NCBI GenBank assembly: GCA_039922495.1
Contig: JBDTEO010000023.1
Coordinates: forward strand, 1 to 64,000
DNA from: JALYYC01 sp039922495
Lineage (GTDB): Bacteria; Chloroflexota; Dormibacteria; CF-121
Direction of reading: 5' to 3'
Length of the DNA: 64,000 nucleotides
This document shows, piece after piece, positions 52,394 to 61,386 of this stretch. The position numbers were made by a program, and so were the translations under genes. Position 1 is the first letter of the stretch; every line of letters begins with the position of its first letter. Below the pieces are notes generated by a model. It was not told where the DNA came from. It saw nothing but the letters and a program-made list of their open reading frames with translations, and ran no database searches.

Positions 52394-54414
52394 GCGACCG
52401 ACACCACCGGTTGAAGCGGGACCCGGCCTTCCAGGCATCCGGGGACCGGCTCCTCCAGGTGACCGCCGACGGCTTCGAGCCGATCGCGAAGCGCCTGGAG
52501 GCGACCGTTTAGCGCGCCAGTGCCGTCGATGGAAAACGCCAGTACGCCGTTCCCAGCCGAGAGGCGGATGGTCGGCGCTGCGCTGACGCCGCGGAGCGCT
52601 TCGATGCAGCAGAAGTAGACCGCGGCCTCGACTCCAGGATCGAAGCGCCTTCCAGCAAGATCAGCCGTCACCTCAATCGCCGCGCTGACGGCCGTCTTTC
52701 TCGAATGGGCCTCGAGCGCGGAAACGATGCCTTTGTCGGCCAACAGCGGGGGGAAGATGCCGCGCGCAAGTTCGCGCAGCCCATCGAGGGTTTGCTGGGT
52801 CTCCGTAACTAGTTCCTCCAGGCGCTGGGTCGCCTGGCGCGAATCATCCTGATGGAGCAACCGATCCACTTCGTCGAGCCGTGGCGACATCGCCTCCAGA
52901 TCCTGCCGCACGCCGACACGGATCTCACCCTCGAGCCGCCGACGCTCCGTTTCGCGGGCCGCCACGATTCGCTGCCGAGAGGCGCGGAGGTCGGTCGCCT
53001 GAGCCGAGAGATCGTTCAGCCGCGCCTCGAGTTCCGCTGTCAACCTGACGTTGTGCAGGACCAGCCCGGCCTGCGCAGCCAGGTCCGCGAGCAGTCGCTG
53101 CTCGCCTGGCGTGATCGGCTCGCCGGGGCCTTTTCGTACCGCAATCTCCCCGATCGTCTCGCCCTGATGGCTGATCGGCAACGCTGGTGGGAAGAGCCAA
53201 CCGCTCGCAGTTTCTGGCCAGTCGGTCGTGCGACGGGAGCCGTCGGGCAGCAGCAGCGCCACCCGAGCGGCCTGCGCACCGACACCGCGGGCCGCAGCCT
53301 CCGCCATCCTGGGAAGCACCTCGTCGCCTGAGAGCGTGCCGGCCATCCGATCGGCGAAGCCGGCCATCACTTCGTAGGGCGTCGCGCGCTCGCCATACAC
53401 CACGCGGTTGGCGAACTGTTGCAGGCGCTCGCGGACCGGCTGGAAGGCCACGGCGACCACGGCCGTTGCGGCGATGGAGAGCACGATGTTCGGGCGATTG
53501 CCGGCGCCGAGCAGCGCGCCGATACCGACGACGATGCCAACGTAGACCGCGGTGATGAACGCAGCGAGCACGCCGTAGACGAGGGCCCGGTTGATGACGA
53601 CGTCGATGTCGTACAGCCGGTAGCGCAGCACGGCGATCGCAATACTGATGGGCAGTAGGGGGACCAGCAAGACCAGGAAGGTGGTCACGATCGCGTCCGG
53701 CAGGTTGCCCTGGAGCAAGAACGGGATGATGGCGGCACCCATGGCGACCAGGAACCAGCGGAGCTGCCGGCGTTGCAGGCCGTCGCCGCGACGGTAGCGA
53801 ACGATGACCGAAGCGAGGGAGCCAAAGATCATGACCGCCCCGAATGGAAGAGAGAGGCTCACCAGGGTCCTGAAAAGCGGTTGCAACCCCGGAAAGCCGA
53901 GCGGATTTTGGAGAACGGGGTCGCTGCCACCGATCGGTCCGGGGTTAAACGCGTTGCCGGCCAGGGCGAGAGCGGCAAAGATGAACCCGCTTAACACGAC
54001 GACCAACCAGCGCCGGGACAGCAGACGGCCATCAGGAAAGAGCATCGGCGTAAAGAGCACGACCATCAGAATGAATGGGATCCAGAGCCATCCGCTGATC
54101 CAGGCGACGACATTCCCGAACACCAGTAGGGCCTGGTAGTGGAGCAGGGCAACCGCCGCGTAATCCGCACCACCGAAGATCAGGTAGACGTTGAGGCCAA
54201 TCAGCAGGAGCAGCCAGCCGATGATGTGGCGGGGGTGGTGACGAAGAATGAGCAGGCCCATCGCGGGAAAAGCAAAAAACGTGATGATCCCGATTCCCGC
54301 GGGATCGAACGCATTACCCCTGGCGGCGCTCTCCACCACGAGGGCGACCGCAATCGCCAGTGTCAGCGCCACGATGCCGACGGCCGGTGCGGGGACGGGA
54401 AGGCGTCGCTTCAT
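52390..54414 (-). CDS. Sensor pseudokinase, tandem member 3
   Basis: 674 residues. It shares the membrane region ('HHPRHIIGWLLLLIGLNVYL'), 'YRLYDIDVVINRALVYG' and the GAF part with its neighbours. The phosphoacceptor box reads 'EGEIRVGVRQDLEAMSPRLD' with Arg499 where the intact copies have His. The ATP site is also lost: after 'VYFCCIEALRGVSAAP' there is no N box, and 'FSIDGTGALNGRL' replaces 'DDGxGFD'. It cannot autophosphorylate. It is joined by ATGA overlaps to an intact kinase on each side. Confidence 0.9.
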   Translation of the reverse strand: MKRRLPVPAPAVGIVALTLAIAVALVVESAARGNAFDPAGIGIITFFAFPAMGLLILRHHPRHIIGWLLLLIGLNVYLIFGGADYAAVALLHYQALLVFGNVVAWISGWLWIPFILMVVLFTPMLFPDGRLLSRRWLVVVLSGFIFAALALAGNAFNPGPIGGSDPVLQNPLGFPGLQPLFRTLVSLSLPFGAVMIFGSLASVIVRYRRGDGLQRRQLRWFLVAMGAAIIPFLLQGNLPDAIVTTFLVLLVPLLPISIAIAVLRYRLYDIDVVINRALVYGVLAAFITAVYVGIVVGIGALLGAGNRPNIVLSIAATAVVAVAFQPVRERLQQFANRVVYGERATPYEVMAGFADRMAGTLSGDEVLPRMAEAAARGVGAQAARVALLLPDGSRRTTDWPETASGWLFPPALPISHQGETIGEIAVRKGPGEPITPGEQRLLADLAAQAGLVLHNVRLTAELEARLNDLSAQATDLRASRQRIVAARETERRRLEGEIRVGVRQDLEAMSPRLDEVDRLLHQDDSRQATQRLEELVTETQQTLDGLRELARGIFPPLLADKGIVSALEAHSRKTAVSAAIEVTADLAGRRFDPGVEAAVYFCCIEALRGVSAAPTIRLSAGNGVLAFSIDGTGALNGRLQALRDRLEAVGGHLEEPVPGCLEGRVPLQPVVSVA

Positions 54415-56465
54415 GCCGGCATCACCCCGGATACTGTCGTCCCTCGGCCGGGACGCGATTGAAGCCGAAACGTTCCGCCCACCGAGGCAACGCGGTCGGT
54501 CATGTTCTGAAGGCCGGTCCCACCGCCGGTGACCGCCGGGTCGAAGCCGACGCCGTCATCGACCACCGAAAAGGCCAAATGCCCATCCTCTTGATGAAGC
54601 TTGACAGCGATCCGTGCCGCGTTCGCGTATTTAGTGGCGTTCTGGATCGCCTCGAGACAGCAAAAGTAGACAGCAGCCTCGACCTCAGGATCGTACCGGC
54701 CGATGCCGTCAGCGCTTACCTCGACATGCTTGCGCAACGCCTCGGCCAGCCCGTGGTCGCGGAGCGCGGGCGGATAGATCCCCTGTGCCAAATCACGCAG
54801 CGTTTTGAGGGCCTCGGCGGTTTGCGCTTCGAGCTCCATCAGGTAGCGTCGCGCCTTGGCCGGATCACGCCTCGCCAGCGTGGCAGCGAGCCTGAGCTTG
54901 ACCGCCAGGGCCACGAGATGCTGCTGCGCACCGTCGTGGATGTTGCGTTCCAAACGGCGCCGCTCGGCATCCTGGGCCGCCACGATCCGCTGCCGCGAGG
55001 CGCGTAGCTCGATAGCCTGCCCGGAGATCTCGTTGAGGCGCGCCTGCAGCTCCGACGTGAGCCGGACATTGCGAAGTACCTGGCCCGCCTGCGCGGCAAG
55101 ATCAGTCAGGAGTTTCTCTTCCACCGGGGTGAATGGTTCACCCGGGCGCTTCTTCACGGTCAACTCGCCAAGCGTCTCGCCCTGATGGCGAACCTCGACA
55201 ACGCGGTCGGCAAGGTCGATGGGCAACGGCGACTCCCCCGCCGGCCACGTCGCGGCAGCGATCGGCGCACCGGTGCGCCGGACCCAGACGCTACTGGCGA
55301 TGGCACCGGTGCCCTCAGCCAGCACCCTCGCGAGCCTTGGAAGGACATCCTCGTTGGCGTAAGCGCCCGCCACACGATGAGAGAACTCGGTGAGGGCTTC
55401 GTACGGCGTGGCTCGATAGCCGTACACCAGACGGTTCGCCAGCGCCTGGACGCGCGTCCGCACCGGCTGGAACGCGACCGCCACCACGCCGGTGGCAAGG
55501 ATGGATAACGCGAGGTTGGGCCGACTGCCTGCATTGATCAGGGCGCCGACGCCGACGACGATCCCCACGTAGACGGCCGTGATGAAGACGGCCAGAGTCC
55601 CGTAGACGAGCGCCCGGCTGATCACGAAGTCGATGTCGTAAAGGCGGTACTTCAGAATTGCGATCGCGATCGCTGCTGGAAAGCCGAGCCAGACCGGGGC
55701 GAAGGCGACGACGAATGTCCAGACCGGCGGGGTCACACCCGGGACATTGCTGATCAGCAGCCCGGTGAAAAGAAGCACCGGCAAGAGCGCCGCCGCCGCC
55801 GCAAGCCACTTGAGCTGGTGGCGCTCCTCGGCCCGGGCGTGGCGCCAGCGCGCCACGACGGCGACGCCGGCAAGCACGAAGGGCAGGAGGAATAGCGGCG
55901 TGCGGAGAAGATGGAGAGGAGTGAAGAAGGCGATGCCGGCGGGATTCTGCACCCGCAGATCAACGGACTGGCGGATGGCGCCGGTCAGGGGTCCAGGAGT
56001 GAAGAACGCGCCGAGCGAGAAGACGAGGCCGGCCGCGGCCGGGACCCAGGCCACCCACCACAGGCGGGAGATCGGCCGTCCCGTTGGAAAGAGCGTGAGC
56101 ATCAGGGGCAGGATTGCAAACCAGATCAGCGCCCACAGTCCCCGATTCAGCCAGGCGACGAAGACGCCGGCGGGCAGTGATCCAGGGGCAATCAAGAGGC
56201 TGCGAATTGCATACTCGTCGCCCAGCAGCGTGGTGGCCATGCCGAGCCCGATAACCAGGAGAAGCCAGCCGACCAGGTTGCCTGGACGGCGGTTTGCGAG
56301 GTAGGCGCCGGCGCACGAATAGCCGATCCCCACACAGATCTCCGTGAACACCGTCGAAATATCTGCGGTTGGGATGGGGATTGGATCCCAAAGGCGAAGC
56401 ACCGTCCCGACAGCGACCAGCCCGAGGGCCAGAACGCAGAGGACAGCGGCCAGGCGACGCCTCAT
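54411..56465 (-). CDS. Membrane sensor histidine kinase, tandem member 2 (intact)
   Basis: 684 residues. Membrane region with 'ANRRPGNLVGWLLLVIGLGM', then 'YRLYDIDFVISRALVYG', a GAF-like domain ('VWVRRTGAPIAAATWPAGES') and a dimerisation helix with 'ERNIHDGAQQHLVALAVKLR' (His510). The HATPase has 'EAIQNATKYANAA', 'DDGVGFDPA' and 'GTGLQNMTDRV'. It is the closest relative of member 4; their GAF and kinase parts run nearly in step. Full catalytic set. Confidence 0.92.
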   Translation of the reverse strand: MRRRLAAVLCVLALGLVAVGTVLRLWDPIPIPTADISTVFTEICVGIGYSCAGAYLANRRPGNLVGWLLLVIGLGMATTLLGDEYAIRSLLIAPGSLPAGVFVAWLNRGLWALIWFAILPLMLTLFPTGRPISRLWWVAWVPAAAGLVFSLGAFFTPGPLTGAIRQSVDLRVQNPAGIAFFTPLHLLRTPLFLLPFVLAGVAVVARWRHARAEERHQLKWLAAAAALLPVLLFTGLLISNVPGVTPPVWTFVVAFAPVWLGFPAAIAIAILKYRLYDIDFVISRALVYGTLAVFITAVYVGIVVGVGALINAGSRPNLALSILATGVVAVAFQPVRTRVQALANRLVYGYRATPYEALTEFSHRVAGAYANEDVLPRLARVLAEGTGAIASSVWVRRTGAPIAAATWPAGESPLPIDLADRVVEVRHQGETLGELTVKKRPGEPFTPVEEKLLTDLAAQAGQVLRNVRLTSELQARLNEISGQAIELRASRQRIVAAQDAERRRLERNIHDGAQQHLVALAVKLRLAATLARRDPAKARRYLMELEAQTAEALKTLRDLAQGIYPPALRDHGLAEALRKHVEVSADGIGRYDPEVEAAVYFCCLEAIQNATKYANAARIAVKLHQEDGHLAFSVVDDGVGFDPAVTGGGTGLQNMTDRVASVGGTFRLQSRPGRGTTVSGVMPA

Positions 56466-58534
56466 GCCGAGCCCACCGCAGCCCGAACCGGGATCAGGCC
56501 GGCGATTCCGCTGCCGGATCGCTCCAGGCTGCCACCGAGTGCCTCGACCCGATCTTCAATAGCCTGAACGGAACCGTCTGCCGAACCCGGAGCGGTGACA
56601 GCGAATTCCAAGGCTTTGTCGCCGCCAGTCACGCTGACGCAGCTATTCCCATTGGCGCTTCGAAGGACTTCAAGGCAGGCGAAATAAACCGCCGCCTCGA
56701 TTTCCGCGGCGTAGCGTCCCACGGAATTCGCAATGACCTCGACCGGCACCACCGACTTGGCGGTCTGGGCGCGCAGCGCCGGGACCAGGCCCTGATCGCG
56801 CAAGAGCGGCGGGTAAATGCCGTGTGCCAGCTGGCGGAGCGAGTCCAGGGTGTGCTGAACATCGCCGGTGAGGCGTTCGAGGCTGGCGGCTGCCTGCTGT
56901 GGGTCGGCCTCGAGCATCGCATCGACGGCAGCGATCTTGGCGGCGAGCGCAGCCAGCTCTTGCTCGGCTCCTCCACGAATGGTCTGCTCCAGCCGCTGCC
57001 GCTCGGCGGTTGCCGCCGTGACGAGCCGCTGCCGAGATGCTCGGATCGTGTCCGCCCGAGCCGTGAGCTCGTCGAGGCGCGTTTGCAGCTCGGCCGTGAG
57101 CCGGATGTTATGGAGCACCAGCCCGGCCTGAACTGCCAGGTCATTCAAGAGCTTCACCTCAGCCGGACTAATCGGAGCGCCGGCCGTTTTCGCCACCGCG
57201 ATCTCGCCGACCAGTTGATCGTGATAGCTGACCTGCACCCGGTGCCGCAGCGAGTCGACCGCGTGCTCGGAAGGCCACCAGATCGAGCGTTGCGACCCGT
57301 CCGGAAATTGGACGCTCACGCGCGCGGCGTCAGCGCCCACGCCATGGGCGGCGGCCGCCGCCATCCGCGGGAGGACCTCATCGGGCGCCAATGTCTCAGA
57401 CATTCGCTCGGCAAAGTCGGCCATCACCTCGTAGGGCGTGGCGCGCTTTCCATAGACGAGCCGGTTGGCCAACCGCTGCACGCGCTCGCGCACGGGTTGG
57501 AAGGCAACCGCAACGAGCGCCGTGGCGAGAATCGACAGCGCGAGGTTCGGCTGACCCTGCGATCCGATCAGACTGCCGATGCCGACGACGATGCCGACGT
57601 AGACCGCCGTAATGAAGGCAGCCAGCGCACCAAACACGACGGTCCGGTTGATGACGACGTCGATGTCGTAGAGCCGGTACTTCAGGATTGCGAGCCCGAT
57701 CGCTCCGGGGACCGCGACCCCAAATCCCAGCACGACCAGGAGATTGGCCACGACGTTGCCGATGACGCGGCCGCCCGGGCTCGGCGGGAGGACCAAGGTC
57801 GACGTTGTCAACATGACGTTGAGGAACGTGGTAATACCCAGGGCGTAAGCAACCCACCGCACCTGCTGTCGTTCGTCACCTCGCGCCCTTCTCAAACGGA
57901 CTACGAGCGCGCCGATAGCAAACAGGACCAACACGATGTTGCCGAAGAAAGACACCCAGCCCAGGGGGCTCGACTCGATACCCGTGAACATCGGGAGCCC
58001 AGTCGGGTTGGCGACCGCCGGCAGGCCCGCTGCCTGGATCGGGGTCGGATCGATGACGCCGAAGAGGGCGTTGAAGGCTACGACGACGACGTCCGCCCAG
58101 ATCAGCCAGCGCCATCGCGGCGAGGGCAGCTTTCCATCGGGGAAGAACAGCATGATCAGCACCACGAAGCCGGGGTAGGTGATCCCGCTGACGAACGATC
58201 CGAACCAGGCCGCCCACTCCACCCCCGGGAGGGAACCCCTGGCCACCAGCAGGGTGCGGACCTCGTATTGGAACACCAGGGCGGTCAGACCGTTGACCAA
58301 CGCCGCCGCCAGCATCACCCAGCCGACCGGGTTACGCGGCAGCCGGGAGGCGATCAGCGCACCAACGAGGCCAATGGCGAGCGTCGGAATCACCGCCTGG
58401 CCAAACGACCCAATGAGTTGCGGGTCGCGGAAGGCTGGCAGGTTGGTGAGGGCCAGTACCGAGGCAGCCCCAACGAAAAGGCAAACGACGCCGCCTCCGA
58501 TCCACGCCAGGGATGGACTGAGCCGAGCCCTCAT
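56462..58534 (-). CDS. Sensor pseudokinase, tandem member 1
   Basis: 690 residues and first in the run. Membrane region with 'SRLPRNPVGWVMLAAALVNG', then 'YRLYDIDVVINRTVVFG' and a GAF-like domain ('GVGADAARVSVQFPDGSQRS'). The phosphoacceptor box is 'EQTIRGGAEQELAALAAKIA' with Arg520 for His. The C-terminus ('ACLEVLRSANGNSCVSVTGG', 'VTAPGSADGSVQAIEDRVEA') lacks both N and G boxes. It pairs best with member 3, which has lost the same features. No clear ribosome site before its ATG. Confidence 0.9.
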   Translation of the reverse strand: MRARLSPSLAWIGGGVVCLFVGAASVLALTNLPAFRDPQLIGSFGQAVIPTLAIGLVGALIASRLPRNPVGWVMLAAALVNGLTALVFQYEVRTLLVARGSLPGVEWAAWFGSFVSGITYPGFVVLIMLFFPDGKLPSPRWRWLIWADVVVVAFNALFGVIDPTPIQAAGLPAVANPTGLPMFTGIESSPLGWVSFFGNIVLVLFAIGALVVRLRRARGDERQQVRWVAYALGITTFLNVMLTTSTLVLPPSPGGRVIGNVVANLLVVLGFGVAVPGAIGLAILKYRLYDIDVVINRTVVFGALAAFITAVYVGIVVGIGSLIGSQGQPNLALSILATALVAVAFQPVRERVQRLANRLVYGKRATPYEVMADFAERMSETLAPDEVLPRMAAAAAHGVGADAARVSVQFPDGSQRSIWWPSEHAVDSLRHRVQVSYHDQLVGEIAVAKTAGAPISPAEVKLLNDLAVQAGLVLHNIRLTAELQTRLDELTARADTIRASRQRLVTAATAERQRLEQTIRGGAEQELAALAAKIAAVDAMLEADPQQAAASLERLTGDVQHTLDSLRQLAHGIYPPLLRDQGLVPALRAQTAKSVVPVEVIANSVGRYAAEIEAAVYFACLEVLRSANGNSCVSVTGGDKALEFAVTAPGSADGSVQAIEDRVEALGGSLERSGSGIAGLIPVRAAVGSA

Positions 58535-58641
58535 GGTCCGATGGTCGCGTATTCGATCACGGCCGTCGAGGGGGCTGCCATGGCCTCAGGTCGGTGGTTT
58601 TCCCCACCCCACCAGGTGGTACCTCGCGATCGTCACCTGTA

Positions 58642-58679
58642 TGTCATTGACAGTTTGTTGTAGTTATGGCACAGTCTGT
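58642..58679 (+). promoter_or_regulatory. Repeated ACAGTYTGT boxes before the XRE gene
   Basis: ACAGTTTGT at 58650-58658 and ACAGTCTGT at 58671-58679 are direct repeats exactly 21 bp apart (two helical turns). Each is itself an ACA-N3-TGT dyad. TGTCATTGACA, a perfect palindrome, overlaps the first at 58642-58652 and includes a TTGACA -35-like hexamer. The second box ends 4 bp before the GTG of the XRE regulator, so this is a likely autoregulatory operator. No good -10 was found. Confidence 0.5.
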
Positions 58680-58682
58680 ACC

Positions 58683-58985
58683 GTGGCGACGAAAAGTGAT
58701 GGTAGTCCTAGGTCGGCGGATGGCGCCAAGCTGCACAACCGGATCGCCGTGCTCCGGGCCGAGCGCGGGCTGTCGCGACAGCAACTCGCCGAGGCCGTGG
58801 GCGTGAACTTCCAGACGATCGGCTACATCGAGCGGGGCGAGTACAACCCCAGCCTCGACCTGGCTTTCCGCCTGACTGAGGTCTTCGGCCTTCCCGTTGA
58901 GGCGATCTTCTCTCGTCAACCGTTTCGACCGCTCAGCGAAGAGGTCTACCGCCGGCCAAAAGCGGTGGAAGGGGGACACGCATGA
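58683..58985 (+). CDS. XRE-family helix-turn-helix regulator
   Basis: 100 residues from GTG at 58683. 'NRIAVLRAERGLSRQQLAEA' and 'VGVNFQTIGYIERGEYNPSL' form the helix-turn-helix, followed by 'LAFRLTEVFGLPVEAIFS'. This is the small YgzD-like group of regulators that often precede membrane protein genes, as here (ATGA overlap with the gene at 58982). It should repress or activate the three-gene unit. Confidence 0.9.
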   Translation: MATKSDGSPRSADGAKLHNRIAVLRAERGLSRQQLAEAVGVNFQTIGYIERGEYNPSLDLAFRLTEVFGLPVEAIFSRQPFRPLSEEVYRRPKAVEGGHA

Positions 58986-60061
58986 CAAACATGATCGATC
59001 GGATCCCGACGGTCACGATCCAGCGCGTCACGGCAGCCCTTGTCATCCTCATCGTCGGCTTCTGGTTGCTGTCCGGACTATTCTTGTTCGCTTTCACGAC
59101 CCTCTACCTCGTGTTCATCGTGGTGACCATCCTCGTCGTCCGGAGCGTCCCGGTGCAGCCCGGTCAGTGGCTCGCGCGGCGCGCGGTGCGCCGCGGACTG
59201 GTTTCGGCCATTGCCCTCGGCTCAATCCTCCTCGCGCTGAGTCATGCCGGGCCGAACGATGCCGGGGGCGAGCCGTTCATCCTCATGGCACTGGCCTTGG
59301 GCTTTGTCTTTCTCGGTCGCGCGACACAGCGCATCGCGTCAGCGCCAGATCGGCAGGTAGACGAGCGCCAGGAGGCGCTCCGCAATCGGGCTCACCGGCT
59401 TGCCTACGGAATCTTTGCCCCGCTGGCGGCCGGGATCGTCCTTGTAACTTACGTCGCCGGTGCCGCGAGCCGCGCGTGGCTGGCAAGCGCCTTTCAAGGA
59501 AGTGGCACCCTTTTGACGTTCTTCCTTCTGCTCGTCTTCCTTCCGGCTATGGTTCTGGCCTGGTTGGAGCCAGATCGCCTGGTCGGTACGGATTCGCCCC
59601 AACTGGCCGCTAGCCGACGGGCCAGCCTCGCGATCACGATGGTAGCACTCGCCCTTGTCACGCCGATCGCCTTGAGCGTGGCGCTGGTGCTGGTCCCCAT
59701 CCGGACGACGAGCTTCTTTCGTCCGGAGCAAGGCCAGACCGGGGCCAAGTGCACATACTTCGATGCCCGCGCGCAGGTCGGCCTCGGCTTCGGCGCAGTC
59801 GTGCCCTTGAGCGCTGTGGCCTGCTCCGACGGTCGTACGGCCTCGGAGGACTGGGGTCTCAACAACAGTGACTGCCATCCGAATCGGACGGAAATGACGA
59901 CGGTTGACACAGTCGAGTGCACGCGCACGACGGATGCGTCCGGAACGCTTCACTTCACCTATCGCGCACGGGTGCGGTCCGCAGTCTTGCCATTCCTCGC
60001 CCGAGACGTTGTCATGACGCTTGTGATGGCCGGCGACGGCCACGTGGTGAGGTTCCCATGA
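58982..60061 (+). CDS. Membrane protein with external Cys-rich domain, paralog A
   Basis: 359 residues. Two N-terminal helices and about four more come before residue 245; a cytoplasmic 'DRQVDERQEALRNRAHRLAY' segment is the key shared motif, of the kind found in DUF2178-like membrane proteins linked to XRE regulators. The C-terminal 115 residues are external with Cys at 'KCTYFDAR', 'AVACSDG', 'NSDCHPN' and 'VECTRTTDASGTLHFTY'. It ends overlapping the paralog by ATGA. Confidence 0.75.
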   Translation: MTNMIDRIPTVTIQRVTAALVILIVGFWLLSGLFLFAFTTLYLVFIVVTILVVRSVPVQPGQWLARRAVRRGLVSAIALGSILLALSHAGPNDAGGEPFILMALALGFVFLGRATQRIASAPDRQVDERQEALRNRAHRLAYGIFAPLAAGIVLVTYVAGAASRAWLASAFQGSGTLLTFFLLLVFLPAMVLAWLEPDRLVGTDSPQLAASRRASLAITMVALALVTPIALSVALVLVPIRTTSFFRPEQGQTGAKCTYFDARAQVGLGFGAVVPLSAVACSDGRTASEDWGLNNSDCHPNRTEMTTVDTVECTRTTDASGTLHFTYRARVRSAVLPFLARDVVMTLVMAGDGHVVRFP

Positions 60062-60984
60062 CACACGCTAACTGGCTGCAAGGCTCGGATATCCGTCGGG
60101 CACTCGTGATCGTTACCGGGGCCGTCTGGGGCTTCTTCGCGGTTCCGCTCCCGCGCTCCCTGGATGGCGCCGGCATGCCGCTCACGCTGGCCCTCCTCCT
60201 GCTCGATGTGGTCCTGGGCGCCCTGACCGGCTGGCTCGCGTTCGCCCGCACCGCTTCGCTGGATGAGCGCCAGGCCGCGCTCCGCGACCGCGCCTACCGG
60301 CTCGCGTTCCGGCTGATCCTCCTCGGCGTGATCGTCATGGTGCTTGGCGCCATTGCCGGATCCATTGCTGACAACTCGGGCACGCCCATTCAACCGGCAG
60401 ACGTTTTCGGCAGCCGATGGATTATCGGGCTGCTCGAGCTCCTGGCCGCGCTGCCAACCGTCGTCATTGCCTGGCTCCAGCCCGGGTCGGTCGAGGAGGC
60501 GGAGTCGCCGTCTCGCCTGTCGCCATCGCGCTGGCTCCCACTCATTGCGGTTCCGCTCCTTGCCGCCCTCTGGCTGGTCGCCATTGCCGCGCTGCCAGTG
60601 GAGGCCAGCGCCGTCCGGGACGACGCCAAGCACGGGCTCCTCTCGGCCAACGAGACGTGTGGGCACTTCACCGGGACTCGCGATGTCGGGTATGGCTTCG
60701 GAGCGGAGGTTCGCCTCGATGTCGAGACCTGCTGGGATGGCAACCGCGCCTATGCGTTTCGCAAGGATATCTACGCGGATCTCACCCGCTGCTCGGTGGA
60801 GCCCGGTACCGCCGACTTCGCACGCGTTAGGAAGCTTGCCTGCACCGAGACGACCGACGCCGATGGGACGATGCATTACCAGGTGCAGGCAACGGTCCAG
60901 TCGGGTCTCCTCAGCACCGTCACCCGCAACGTCGTGCTGGAGCTCGACGTCACCAGGGACGGCACGGTCCTCAGCTTCGGCTAA
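60058..60984 (+). CDS. Membrane protein with external Cys-rich domain, paralog B
   Basis: 308 residues from ATG at 60058. About five helices around 'ASLDERQAALRDRAYRLAFR', which matches paralog A, then an external domain with 'NETCGHFTG', 'VETCWDGNRAYAF', 'LTRCSVEPG' and 'KLACTETTDADGTMHYQVQA'. Four Cys correspond to those of paralog A. It is shorter by one N-terminal segment. The two may form a heteromer under the XRE regulator. Confidence 0.75.
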   Translation: MTHANWLQGSDIRRALVIVTGAVWGFFAVPLPRSLDGAGMPLTLALLLLDVVLGALTGWLAFARTASLDERQAALRDRAYRLAFRLILLGVIVMVLGAIAGSIADNSGTPIQPADVFGSRWIIGLLELLAALPTVVIAWLQPGSVEEAESPSRLSPSRWLPLIAVPLLAALWLVAIAALPVEASAVRDDAKHGLLSANETCGHFTGTRDVGYGFGAEVRLDVETCWDGNRAYAFRKDIYADLTRCSVEPGTADFARVRKLACTETTDADGTMHYQVQATVQSGLLSTVTRNVVLELDVTRDGTVLSFG

Positions 60985-60990
60985 CAGCCC

Positions 60991-61377
60991 TTACTCCGGC
61001 GGTACCGGCGACTCTGTAAACCAGGTCGTCTCGCCCAGGTTCACGACAACATGCGCCATTGGTCCGAGGCGGCCGGCGCCATGCCAGTGGACCTCATTTG
61101 GCTCGGTCGCCACGACATCACCGACCGCGATCCGGCGCGCCTCCTGGCCTTTTGCCTGGACCCATCCCTCGCCCTCGACCACCTGGATCAGCTGACCGCC
61201 CGCATGTGAGTGCCAGTGGTTGCGCACGCCCGGTTCGAAGCGCACGACCGCGGCCGTGGTGCTGATCGGCTTCGACGGCGCATCGAGGAGCGTCTTTGAG
61301 CGGGTCAGCCCGGTGAAGTGGGCAGCATCCATCGGCTGCAGGTCCCGGACAACATCGGCGCGTAACGTGATCTTCAT
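60991..61377 (-). CDS. Cupin-domain protein
   Basis: 128 residues with a single cupin barrel. 'VVRFEPGVRNHWHSHAGGQL' and 'IQVVEGEGWVQ' form motif 1 (two His and the distal Gln/Glu position), and 'VVATEPNEVHWHGAG' motif 2. It resembles small manganese/iron cupins near the quercetinase-like or carboxymuconolactone-linked group. Divergent from the MBL gene at 61387. Confidence 0.88.
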   Translation of the reverse strand: MKITLRADVVRDLQPMDAAHFTGLTRSKTLLDAPSKPISTTAAVVRFEPGVRNHWHSHAGGQLIQVVEGEGWVQAKGQEARRIAVGDVVATEPNEVHWHGAGRLGPMAHVVVNLGETTWFTESPVPPE

Positions 61378-61386
61378 CCGGCCATC

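Noticed and set aside
56369..58663. A 764-codon open frame on the plus strand
   Set aside because: It is the antisense shadow of tandem kinase member 1; the minus-strand gene has clear domains and overlaps its neighbours by ATGA.
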